The notes below the pieces were generated by a model. It worked only from the letters and a program-made list of their open reading frames with translations, made no database searches and was not told the origin of the DNA. The position numbers were made by a program, and so were the translations under genes. From an uncultured Coriobacteriaceae bacterium (GTDB lineage Bacteria > Actinomycetota > Coriobacteriia > Coriobacteriales > Eggerthellaceae): 5,652 bases of DNA. Position 1 is the first letter of the stretch; the number at the start of each line of letters is the position of its first letter. This document shows, in pieces, positions 1-5,492 of this stretch. The DNA lies in the NCBI GenBank assembly GCA_902767025.1, contig CACXFZ010000057.1:1-5652 (forward strand), given 5' to 3'.

Positions 1-155
1 GAATGACAAAAACTCGTTTTCTTGCCCGCTTTGCGGTTTTTACCTCAGATTTCCAACCGCGGGGGTCGTCAAGGAAGTGTTTGGCTTGCGGGCGCGATCC
101 AAGCGGAGTTAAGGAGGCCGAGCCACTCAGCCGTCCGCACAGATGGGACGGAATG
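1..155. other. Stretch with no recognisable gene
   Basis: Minus-strand frames are broken by stops and the plus-strand open frame runs into the antisense of the tRNA, so no coding region is supported. A tiny CCGC-TTT-GCGG hairpin followed by T run at 27-41 is too short to call a terminator. The stretch lies 3' of a tRNA gene, a common integration side, but no repeat of the tRNA 3' end is visible in the window. Confidence 0.5.
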
Positions 156-190
156 AAAAAGCAGGCCGCAGAGGTTGATCTGCGACCTGC
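156..190 (-). terminator. Intrinsic terminator of tRNA-Thr
   Basis: On the minus strand GCAGG-T-CGCAGA pairs with TCTGCG-G-CCTGC (12 pairs including one T-G wobble) around the loop TCAACC, followed by TTTTT. It begins 8 bases after the tRNA CCA end and is strong in this direction. Confidence 0.9.
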
Positions 191-197
191 GTCTTTT

Positions 198-273
198 TGG
201 AGCCAGCGAGCGGACTCGAACCGCTGACCTACGCATTACGAGTGCGTTGCTCTACCAACTGAGCCACGCTGGC
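198..273 (-). tRNA. tRNA-Thr, anticodon CGU
   Basis: The 76-base gene folds as a full cloverleaf. The acceptor stem is GCCAGCG/CGCTGGC, the D arm GCTC-AGTTGGTA-GAGC, and the anticodon stem ACGCA/TGCGT with loop CTCGTAA, giving CGT at positions 34-36. The T arm is AGCGG-TTCGAGT-CCGCT. The discriminator base is T and CCA is encoded (200-198). It reads ACG threonine codons. It has its own promoter and terminator. Confidence 0.96.
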
Positions 274-302
274 CTATTGCTGCCGCTGCAGCACGAGTTG
301 GA

Positions 303-332
303 AGTATATACCATCGCAAGGCTGGTTCGCAA
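303..332 (-). promoter_or_regulatory. Promoter of tRNA-Thr
   Basis: On the minus strand TTGCGA (327-332) and TATACT (303-308) are 18 bases apart. Transcription would start near 296, about 22 bases before the mature 5' end of the tRNA at 273. The -10 matches consensus at five of six bases. This supports a single-gene transcript ending at the terminator at 156-190. Confidence 0.65.
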
Positions 333-392
333 GGGAACTTGCAACGCCTTCAACAGTCCACACACCCACCCGCGCGCACGGCGCTTGGATGC

Positions 393-866
393 CTACTGCT
401 CGTCGGCCTCCGCGGGGGCTTCCTCGACTGCAGCCTCGGCCTCGGCGGGGGCTTCCTCGACTGCAGCCTCGGCCTCGGCGGCGACTTCTTCCACGGCAGC
501 TTCGGCTTCGGCAGCAGCGCCACCCACGGCACCGTCACCGTCGAAGTCCTGACCGGTGATCTCCTCGGCCTTTTCCTTGAGCATGTCGAACAGGCCCTTG
601 GAGTTGGGGTCGGCGTCTGCGCCCGCGATCTTGCCGTCGCCGTCCAGGTCCTGGTTGGCGATCTTCTCGGCAGCGGCTGCGGCCTTTCCGGCAGCGGCGT
701 TGAAGAAGCCATCGACCATCTCGGCAGCCGAATCGAAGTCCGCCGCGTGGTCTTCCATGAACTTGTCGAAAGCGTCGCCCATCGCGTTGCCCGTGTTCTC
801 CTGCTGCTGCATGGCGGCGTCAAACACTTCCTTCGCCTTGTTCTTCAGATCGTCGAGTTCTGCCAT
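393..866 (-). CDS. Acidic Ala-rich protein with EF-hand-like loops and tandem repeat tail
   Basis: This is a 157-residue protein. The start at 866 is fixed by AAAGGAGG 5 bases upstream; the frame stays open further upstream, but that part covers the promoter. Residues 1-70 look helical and amphipathic (MAELDDLKNKAKEVFDAAM). A calcium-binding loop DLDGDGKIAGAD occupies 73-84 with ligands D73, D75, D77 and D84. A second, DFDGDGAVGGAA at 107-118, lacks the last acidic ligand. Residues 120-152 are three 11-residue repeats of the form EAEAAVEE-x-x-A, and the protein ends EADEQ. No signal peptide or membrane segment is present, so a cytoplasmic location is expected, which is unusual for DxDGDG proteins such as dockerins. 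It is strongly acidic. Function is unknown; calcium buffering or sensing, or a structural or scaffold role, are possibilities. It is transcribed from its own promoter toward the tRNA-Thr gene, with no terminator seen between them. Confidence 0.85.
   Translation of the reverse strand: MAELDDLKNKAKEVFDAAMQQQENTGNAMGDAFDKFMEDHAADFDSAAEMVDGFFNAAAGKAAAAAEKIANQDLDGDGKIAGADADPNSKGLFDMLKEKAEEITGQDFDGDGAVGGAAAEAEAAVEEVAAEAEAAVEEAPAEAEAAVEEAPAEADEQ
411..509 (-). repeat. Three 33-base tandem repeats inside the EF-hand gene
   Basis: Units are 411-443, 444-476 and 477-509, each coding one 11-residue EAEAAVEE-type repeat. The first two differ at a single base; the third has diverged at many synonymous positions and codes Val-Ala instead of Ala-Pro. 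The in-frame unit and near identity point to recent duplication by slippage or unequal recombination. Confidence 0.9.
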
Positions 867-915
867 AGTGGCCTCCTTTGCGTCGAAAACTGCAAGCCTG
901 TTGCTGCATGCGCCT

Positions 916-943
916 ATTATGCCACACGCAACTGGCCTGTTAC
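916..943 (-). promoter_or_regulatory. Promoter of the EF-hand-like protein gene
   Basis: On the minus strand GTAACA (938-943) is followed after 16 bases by CATAAT (916-921), preceded by TG in the extended -10 position (TGGCATAAT). Transcription would start near 909, leaving a leader of about 43 bases before the ATG at 866. The -10 is good and the -35 moderate. Confidence 0.6.
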
Positions 944-969
944 GCATCTTGTAAACCCGCGGTTGCATG

Positions 970-1031
970 GAAATGAATATGTGCAGTTGAAATGCATATT
1001 TTAAGGTTTGCCACACAAATGAGATGCATCT
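970..1031. promoter_or_regulatory. ATGCAT-rich repeat cluster, possible operator region
   Basis: Two direct repeats, GAAATGAATAT at 970-980 and GAAATGCATAT at 989-999, are 19 bases apart. A perfect 10-base palindrome, AGATGCATCT, lies at 1022-1031. The ATGCAT cores at 992 and 1024 are 32 bases apart, close to three helical turns. The cluster lies just upstream of the EF-hand gene promoter in an AT-rich patch of a GC-rich region. A binding site for a regulator is plausible but unproven. Confidence 0.3.
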
Positions 1032-1108
1032 GAGCGAATGGTTATGCGTGAGGTATGTAGTAAACCCAAAACTATTTAATAAATACTGCGGTTTGTTTAA
1101 AAGAAGTC

Positions 1109-1114
1109 TATATT
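1109..1114 (+). promoter_or_regulatory. Possible -10 box for the candidate small RNA
   Basis: TATATT matches TATAAT at five of six bases and lies at the end of an AT-rich block (about 1065-1115). The bases 17 upstream read CTGCGG, which is not a -35. TTGTTT at 1093 is too close to serve. Weak evidence on its own; it gains some weight from the hairpin pair and terminator downstream. Confidence 0.25.
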
Positions 1115-1120
1115 GTAGCT

Positions 1121-1204
1121 GTCCCTAGATGACGCAACGGGGCTTCCCTAAAACCCCTCCCCGTTGCGGTCCTTCACAAGAGGCTGCTTCGGCAGCCTCT
1201 TTTC
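1121..1204 (+). ncRNA. Candidate small RNA with two hairpins
   Basis: Two hairpins follow one another on the plus strand. The first (1133-1168) pairs CGCAACGGGG with CCCCGTTGCG over 10 bases around a 16-base loop at 1143-1158. It can be extended by two pairs past a bulged G. The second is the UUCG terminator at 1178-1201. A TATATT box at 1109-1114 would start transcription near 1121, giving an RNA of about 84 bases; no convincing -35 is seen. The C-rich stretch CCCCTCCCC at 1154-1162 includes a CCTCC core complementary to Shine-Dalgarno sequences, as in several regulatory RNAs. No known RNA family is recognised, and transcription is an inference. Confidence 0.35.
1178..1204 (+). terminator. 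UUCG-capped intrinsic terminator on the plus strand
   Basis: AAGAGGCTGC pairs perfectly with GCAGCCTCTT across a TTCG loop closed by C-G, the classic very stable tetraloop, and the T run TTTT overlaps the base of the stem. Read on the minus strand the loop is CGAA and only two T follow, so the plus orientation is favoured. It might still act weakly against the leftward amidohydrolase transcript. No protein gene on the plus strand leads into it. Confidence 0.7.
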
Positions 1205-1210
1205 TATGCA

Positions 1211-2032
1211 TCAGCGTGCCAGGTAGAAGTCGGCGAAGTTGTCGTAGAGGATGGCGCGGTTCTGCTCGGGGGAAAGCCCCAGCGCCAGGAAGCGTTCCAG
1301 CTCCTGGGCATGATCCCACATCGGGAAGTCGGTGCCCCACATGAGCTTGTCCACGCCCAGCGCGTCGATGAGTTCGAGCACCTCTTCGACGGATGCCCAG
1401 GCGAGCATACTCGACGTGTCGTATACCACGGGCGCGCCCGCCAGCACCAGCGGTCGGCGCTTCCAGATGCGGCAGCAGCCGAAGTGGGCCGCGTGGCAGC
1501 GCAGGCCGGGCACCTGCTCGAGCACGCGGGCCAGCCCTTCGGGGGCGCTGAAGTCGTAGCGCTCGTCTCCCACATGAAACATCGCCACCAGCCCGTGCTC
1601 CTGCAGCGCGCGGTAGATGGGCATCATGCGCTCATCGTCGATGTTGAAGTGCTGGAAGTCGGGATGCAGCTTGATGCCCTGCAGGCCCAGGTCCAGCAGC
1701 TGGGCGACCAGCTCGTCGGGGTCCGCCACGTCGGGATGGGCGGTTCCCAGACCCACGAACGACGGGTGGGTGGCGCATTCGCCGGCGATGAACTCGTTGA
1801 TGCTCGACACCTGCTCCACCACCGTGGCGGCGCTGCACACCAGGTAGTTCTCGCAGCCGATGTCGCTTCCCTTCTGCTCCAGGACCTCGCTCACGGGCAC
1901 GGGCACGTCCATCTCCACCTGGTAGAACCCGCCGATGGCCGACGACGCCTTGTCGGCGATCTTCGGCTTGTAGATGTGCGTGTGCGCATCGGCGATGCGG
2001 TAGGTGTTCCCGTCAGGTGCCTGGTACGGCAT
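1211..2032 (-). CDS. Amidohydrolase_2-family metal-dependent hydrolase
   Basis: This 273-residue protein has the hallmarks of the amidohydrolase_2 TIM-barrel family (relatives include ACMSD and other metal-dependent decarboxylases/hydrolases). The first-strand metal motif is D15-A-H17-T-H19. GIKLHPDF at 119-126 supplies K121 and H123. H153 sits in MFHVGD, H180 and H183 in CHAAHFG, and WGTDFP at 232-237 carries the catalytic-type D235. The length is typical and no signal peptide is seen, so it should be cytoplasmic. The substrate cannot be told from sequence; hydrolysis of an amide or lactone, or a decarboxylation, are both possible. An AAGGAG ribosome-binding site starts directly after the rsgA stop and is 6 bases before the ATG, so the gene is the last of the operon. 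The stop is followed by a hairpin at 1178-1201 that lacks a T tract in this direction, so the leftward transcript end is unclear. Confidence 0.92.
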   Translation of the reverse strand: MPYQAPDGNTYRIADAHTHIYKPKIADKASSAIGGFYQVEMDVPVPVSEVLEQKGSDIGCENYLVCSAATVVEQVSSINEFIAGECATHPSFVGLGTAHPDVADPDELVAQLLDLGLQGIKLHPDFQHFNIDDERMMPIYRALQEHGLVAMFHVGDERYDFSAPEGLARVLEQVPGLRCHAAHFGCCRIWKRRPLVLAGAPVVYDTSSMLAWASVEEVLELIDALGVDKLMWGTDFPMWDHAQELERFLALGLSPEQNRAILYDNFADFYLAR

Positions 2033-2044
2033 GTGCTGCTCCTT

Positions 2045-3055
2045 TTACTTCCTGCGACGCGGATGGCCGGTGCGCGACCGCACGCGTTCGGCTTCCTCGC
2101 GCGCCTGCTGCTGTTCTTCGTTTTCCTGGACCAGGTGCTGGTACGATTCCAGGCGCACCCGGTCGAGTGTGCCGTCGTCCACGGCTTTGAGCACCGCGCA
2201 CCCCGGCTCGTCTTCGTGACGGCAGTCGCGGAACCGGCAGGAACCGGCAAGTTGCGCGATGTCGGGAAACGCCGCCTGGATGCCGTAGTCGCTTTCCCAC
2301 AGGCCCAACCCACGCACGCCGGGCATGTCGATCACCTGGCCGCCGCCGGCGACGTCGACCATCGTGCGGCTGACCGTGGTGTGGCGTCCCTTGCCGTCGG
2401 TTTCGCGCACGGGGGTGGTCTGGGCCACCTGCTTGCCGGCGAGCAGGTTCACCAGGCTGGACTTGCCCACGCCCGACCGGCCGATGAGCACCGCCACCTG
2501 GCCTGCGGGGATGAGCTTGCGCACGGCCTCGATCGACGCGGGGTCGTGCTCGGAGATGGACAGCACGTTCACGCCGGGGGCCACGAGCGCCTTCACCTGG
2601 TCGAGCACCTGGGCGGCCTGCCCCTCGTCGACGAGGTCGGATTTCGTGAGCACCACGCCCACGTGCGCCCCCGTCTCGTGCGCCAGCACCAGCTCGCGCT
2701 CGAGCCTGCGCACGTTGAGCTCGCCCAGGGGATGGGCCACCAGCACGCTGTCGAAGTTCGCCGCCATCACCTGGGGCTGCGTGCGCTGCGCCGGGTCCTT
2801 GCGCACGAACTGGTTCGCGCGCGCTTCGATGTCGACGATCTGCGCGTTGTCGGCATCGTCGTCGACCCGCACGACCACCCCGTCTCCGATGACGGCGCGC
2901 ACCTGCTGGCCCTTCACCAGGGCGATGGCATGCTTGCAGCGCACTTCGCGCCCGTCGTCGAGCAACACCAGCGGAAGGCCGCGGTCGAGCTTCACCACGC
3001 GCCCGCGCATGCGCGCGCCCTGTTGCGCGTGGCTTTCCGAGACGGAGCCCCCCAT
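2045..3055 (-). CDS. rsgA: Ribosome small-subunit-dependent GTPase RsgA
   Basis: This 336-residue circularly permuted GTPase acts in late maturation of the 30S subunit in the cytoplasm. An N-terminal OB domain covers about residues 16-80 (RGRVVKLDRG, QVRAVIGDGV). The permuted G motifs follow: G4 TKSD at 137-140, G1/P-loop GRSGVGKSS at 192-200 and G3 DMPG at 243-246. The C-terminal zinc motif is C273, C278, H280 and C286 within CRFRDCRHEDEPGCAV. A charged helical tail ends in RRRK. The order G4-G1-G3 is diagnostic of this family. G3 is normally DTPG, and the Met here is a mild oddity. AAGGAG lies 9 bases before the ATG at 3055, and the previous stop is only 3 bases upstream, so it belongs to the trkH unit. 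A second Met at residue 16 is a possible alternative start but has no comparable ribosome-binding site. Confidence 0.96.
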   Translation of the reverse strand: MGGSVSESHAQQGARMRGRVVKLDRGLPLVLLDDGREVRCKHAIALVKGQQVRAVIGDGVVVRVDDDADNAQIVDIEARANQFVRKDPAQRTQPQVMAANFDSVLVAHPLGELNVRRLERELVLAHETGAHVGVVLTKSDLVDEGQAAQVLDQVKALVAPGVNVLSISEHDPASIEAVRKLIPAGQVAVLIGRSGVGKSSLVNLLAGKQVAQTTPVRETDGKGRHTTVSRTMVDVAGGGQVIDMPGVRGLGLWESDYGIQAAFPDIAQLAGSCRFRDCRHEDEPGCAVLKAVDDGTLDRVRLESYQHLVQENEEQQQAREEAERVRSRTGHPRRRK

Positions 3056-3058
3056 CGT

Positions 3059-3709
3059 CTAACGCTCCTTTTCGTGCAGGTAGTTGTACAGGAACGTGAG
3101 AGCGATGCCGAATGCAACCAGCACGATGCCCGGGATGAACGTTGCGATGTCGAACTGCTCGTGCTCCTTTATGCCGTTTTCGACCAGCTGCACGCTTTCG
3201 GCATGGATGTCCATGATTCCCTCGTGGCTGGGGCAGGTCAGGTAGAACGTGCCGCGCACCTGCAGCTTCGTGCCCACCTGGTTGTAGCGACCGTACGCGT
3301 CGATGTAGCCCAGGTACTTGTCGTCGATGAGCACCGAAATCGAGCTCGAAGAGCCGGTCTCCAGCGATTCCAGGGTGATCCAGTGGCAACCCGGGTCTTC
3401 CTCGGCGACCAGGCTGTCGCCCACAACCTCGCCCACGACCTGCACGTAGTTGCCCTGGTACGACGAATCGGCCTGCACCAGCTCGTCGATGCTGGTGTCG
3501 TACAGAAACGAGTTGTCCGGGGTTTGCCGCGGGTTGATCCGGTTGGACGGGTCGACTTCCTGCTGCGAGGAGGCATCGGAGCTGGAAGCCCCTTCGTCGG
3601 CCCAGGCCATCTTCGCAGGCGCGAGCAGGCCGCACAGCAGAACGGCCGCGCACGCGAAGCGGAGGACGGCCCATGCCGGGCGCAGCTTGGTGTTGCCAGC
3701 CGGGCCCAT
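3059..3709 (-). CDS. Signal-peptide, C-terminally anchored protein with OB-fold-like domain
   Basis: This is a 216-residue protein. The start at 3709 is supported by AGGAGG 5 bases upstream and by the TGATG overlap with trkH. Residues 1-37 form a signal peptide: basic R10/R17, a hydrophobic core and an AWA cleavage site before DEG. A low-complexity Ser/Asp/Gln linker follows at 39-60. Residues about 72-180 are rich in beta-strand patterns (NYVQVVGEVVGD, HWITLES, ISVLIDD, GTKLQVRGTFYLT), which resembles an OB-fold barrel. Two cysteines, C108 and C159, could form a disulfide outside the cell. A transmembrane helix at about 188-210 and a short cytoplasmic tail ending HEKER close the protein. The expected topology is an extracytoplasmic domain tethered by its C-terminus. 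I do not recognise a named family, and the OB-fold reading rests on pattern only. Position directly after trkH suggests a link to envelope or ion homeostasis. C20 and C26 do not form a proper lipobox. Confidence 0.85.
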   Translation of the reverse strand: MGPAGNTKLRPAWAVLRFACAAVLLCGLLAPAKMAWADEGASSSDASSQQEVDPSNRINPRQTPDNSFLYDTSIDELVQADSSYQGNYVQVVGEVVGDSLVAEEDPGCHWITLESLETGSSSSISVLIDDKYLGYIDAYGRYNQVGTKLQVRGTFYLTCPSHEGIMDIHAESVQLVENGIKEHEQFDIATFIPGIVLVAFGIALTFLYNYLHEKER

Positions 3710-5232
3710 CAGCCCCTCCTTCTTCTTCCCAGGCCGCGCGGCTTGACCGACACGAAGATCTTGCATGCCAGGGCAAGCAGCGTCACGAATTCCAGACGGC
3801 CCGCCCACATCTCCAGGATGTATATCACGCGCAGGCCTTCGGGCATCACCGGCGAGACGATGCCGGTGGACATGCCCGAGTTCGACGCCATCGCCACGCT
3901 TTCCGTGATGGCCGACGTGGCGTCGTATCCGTAGGCGATGCCGGCCAGCGCGCCGATGGCGTAGGTGGATATGAACAGGATCAGAACCGTCATGGCGGCC
4001 TTCACCTCGTCTTCGCCCAGCCGTCGCTTGCCGATGTGGCTGTAGTTCGTGACGATGCGCGCGCTGTCGGGCGACACCGTGCTGCGCATCGTTTCGACGG
4101 CCGACTTCACCACGATGGCGATGCGGTTGAGCTTGATGCCGCCGGCGGTGGAGCCGGCCGATGCGCCCACGGCCATCACCAGGGCCAGCACCAGCACCGC
4201 ACCCGACGGGTAGAGCACCGCCAGCTGGTTGCTGGTGAACATCGTGAATCCGGTGGTGGTGGCCGCCGACACGAACGTGAACAGCCCGGTGCGCATGAGC
4301 ACCGGAAGCCCGTTGGCCAGGGCCGAGCCGCACGCCGCCGTGATGAACACCAGCAGCATGACCAGCCACCAGACCACGCCCGCCTGCACTTCGTTGTCGC
4401 GCAGGAACATGCGCGGGCGGCCGTGCCAGATTTCGTTTTGCAGGGCGAAGTTGATGCCGCCGTACACCATGAGCACCATCAGGATGCCCTCGACGGCAAG
4501 GCTGTGGTAGTACGTCACGCTTGTGGCCATGGGCGTCAGGCCCGCCGTCATGAACGATGCCATCGCAAGCCAGATGCCGTGCAGGTAAGCGCGGTCGGGC
4601 TGCATCCCCAGGACCAGCAGCACGGTGCCGATCAGGATGGTTGCGATCAGGATGACGCTGATGGCGAAGCGGAAGATGAAGCGCGCCGTCTGCACCACGT
4701 TGGGAAGCACGTGCTCGCCGCGGCCTTCCGACGAATAGAGCGAACTGGTTGAATTGCCCATGATGCCGAACGACATGGCCACCACGACCAGGCCCACGCC
4801 GCCGACGAAGTTCATGATGAAGCGCCACATGTTGTCAGAATGGGACACGTGGTTGATGTCGACGAGCACGCTCGCGTCGGTGGTGGTGAACGCGGACACG
4901 GCGTCGAACAGGGCGTTGGGGTACGAGTCGTAGTGCATCGACATGGCCAGCGGGATGGCCGACACGGCCGAAAGCACGATCCAGGCGAAACCCGTCACGC
5001 CGATGGCCTGCTGGCGCGACAGCCTGCCGGGCGAGATGCGCAGCATGCGCAGGCCCGTGCCCAGCGTGAGCGCGATGCCCGCACCCAGCAGGTAGCGCGA
5101 CGCCGGGTTCCACTCCTGGAAGATAAGCGCCACCAGCACGGGCGCGGCCATGGCCACCGCCTCGAACACGAGCAGCACGCCCAGGTAGTGGCCGATGACC
5201 CTGAAGTCATAGAGTGTGAAACGTTGCCACAT
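3709..5232 (-). CDS. trkH: TrkH-family potassium uptake channel subunit
   Basis: This 507-residue polytopic membrane protein has the usual length for TrkH, the pore subunit of the Trk/Ktr K+ uptake systems of the cytoplasmic membrane. The four pore loops can be followed: P1 around 112-121 (SAFTTTDAS), P2 around 226-234 (FMTAGLTP), P3 around 322-330 (SAATTTGFT) and P4 around 448-456 (MASNSGMST). The family signature GASAGSTAGGIK at 356-367 lies between P3 and P4, and WAGRLEF at 476-482 marks the last helix. P2, P3 and P4 keep the filter glycine (G231, G328, G453). P1 has D119, codon GAC, in the glycine position, which is a marked departure and may alter selectivity or conductance. The family normally works with a cytoplasmic nucleotide-binding TrkA/KtrA ring, and none is encoded in this window. 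The stop TGA shares one base with the next ATG. The basic tail GLGRRRRG is encoded over the next gene's ribosome-binding site. Family assignment is firm; ion specificity is not. Confidence 0.95.
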   Translation of the reverse strand: MWQRFTLYDFRVIGHYLGVLLVFEAVAMAAPVLVALIFQEWNPASRYLLGAGIALTLGTGLRMLRISPGRLSRQQAIGVTGFAWIVLSAVSAIPLAMSMHYDSYPNALFDAVSAFTTTDASVLVDINHVSHSDNMWRFIMNFVGGVGLVVVAMSFGIMGNSTSSLYSSEGRGEHVLPNVVQTARFIFRFAISVILIATILIGTVLLVLGMQPDRAYLHGIWLAMASFMTAGLTPMATSVTYYHSLAVEGILMVLMVYGGINFALQNEIWHGRPRMFLRDNEVQAGVVWWLVMLLVFITAACGSALANGLPVLMRTGLFTFVSAATTTGFTMFTSNQLAVLYPSGAVLVLALVMAVGASAGSTAGGIKLNRIAIVVKSAVETMRSTVSPDSARIVTNYSHIGKRRLGEDEVKAAMTVLILFISTYAIGALAGIAYGYDATSAITESVAMASNSGMSTGIVSPVMPEGLRVIYILEMWAGRLEFVTLLALACKIFVSVKPRGLGRRRRG

Positions 5233-5235
5233 TGG

Positions 5236-5373
5236 TTACCCGACGAAGAATCGCACGCCCACGATGACGAGCTCCATTACCAGGAGCAAAACGACAATGC
5301 ACAGGAAGACGAAGCCCATTGCACGCAGGGCGGCTCCCACATCGAATCTTTTTTCGCGTCTTGCAATACGCAT
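5236..5373 (-). CDS. 45-residue single-pass membrane protein upstream of TrkH
   Basis: The protein begins MRIARREKRFDVG and ends FFVG. An N-terminal basic stretch (R2, R5, R6, K8, R9) is followed by one long hydrophobic helix at about residues 18 to 44. By the positive-inside rule the N-terminus should be cytoplasmic. A Glu at position 34 sits in the middle of the helix, which is unusual and often means a contact with another membrane protein or an ion path. The stop codon is 3 bases before the trkH ATG, and trkH has no clear Shine-Dalgarno of its own, so translation of the two is probably coupled. I chose the ATG at 5373 because the only possible upstream continuation runs through the terminator of the previous gene. 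No Shine-Dalgarno is seen at proper distance, in line with a leaderless start. I do not recognise the family. By position it could be a small accessory subunit of the channel, comparable in idea to KdpF in the Kdp pump, but this is inference. Confidence 0.65.
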   Translation of the reverse strand: MRIARREKRFDVGAALRAMGFVFLCIVVLLLVMELVIVGVRFFVG

Positions 5374-5380
5374 GGCGCAT

Positions 5381-5386
5381 ATTCTA
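5381..5386 (-). promoter_or_regulatory. Putative -10 box of the trkH operon (leaderless start)
   Basis: On the minus strand TAGAAT matches the TATAAT consensus at five of six bases. It lies after the upstream terminator and 7 bases before the ATG at 5373. That distance would place the transcription start at or within a base or two of the start codon, giving a leaderless message. No good -35 is present at 16 to 18 bases (the 17-base position reads GTGCAG), so this is a tentative call based on position and the -10 match only. Confidence 0.4.
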
Positions 5387-5439
5387 ATACTTCCGCCCGC
5401 CCCCTGCACGAGTTGGGCGCGCAGCTCGACAGGCCTGCC

Positions 5440-5469
5440 AAAAAACGGACGGCCCCTGGGGACCGTCCG
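5440..5469 (-). terminator. Intrinsic terminator of the zinc-ribbon gene
   Basis: Read on the minus strand, CGGACGG pairs with CCGTCCG and the stem continues inward through a T-G wobble and two C-G pairs to a CCAG loop, about 10 pairs in all. A run of six T follows directly. It begins 24 bases after the stop codon of the zinc-ribbon gene and isolates that gene from the trkH unit. Confidence 0.9.
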
Positions 5470-5492
5470 AGAGAAACATATGTGAGACAAGG

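Noticed and set aside
3..227. A 74-codon plus-strand frame at the left edge.
   Set aside because: It ends inside the antisense of tRNA-Thr, giving a typical spurious SQRADSNR tail, and only two bases of upstream context are available to judge its start.
339..1004. Gly/Leu-rich plus-strand frame over the EF-hand gene.
   Set aside because: Its apparent repeats are the antisense of the EAEAAVEE repeats; the minus-strand gene has promoter, ribosome-binding site and motifs.
867..1016. N-terminal extension of the EF-hand protein to an ATG at 1016.
   Set aside because: It spans the promoter and the strong ribosome-binding site at 872-879, and its residues do not resemble the rest of the protein.
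1133..1201. The two hairpins as a terminator of the leftward amidohydrolase transcript.
   Set aside because: In that direction neither stem is followed by a T tract; kept only as a weak possibility.
3614..3700. A lipoprotein signal in the OB-like protein.
   Set aside because: The cysteines at 20 and 26 are not in a proper lipobox (VLLC), while AWA before Asp fits ordinary signal peptidase cleavage.
1310..3934. An 874-codon open frame on the plus strand.
   Set aside because: It lies antisense to the amidohydrolase, rsgA, the OB-like gene and the end of trkH. Its His/Arg/Val-rich translation has no domain pattern, and it reflects stop-poor GC-rich codons of the real genes.
3710..4828. The open frame of the OB-like gene extends upstream through trkH.
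   Set aside because: The upstream part is an Arg/His-rich shadow of trkH; the signal peptide and ribosome-binding site place the start at 3709.
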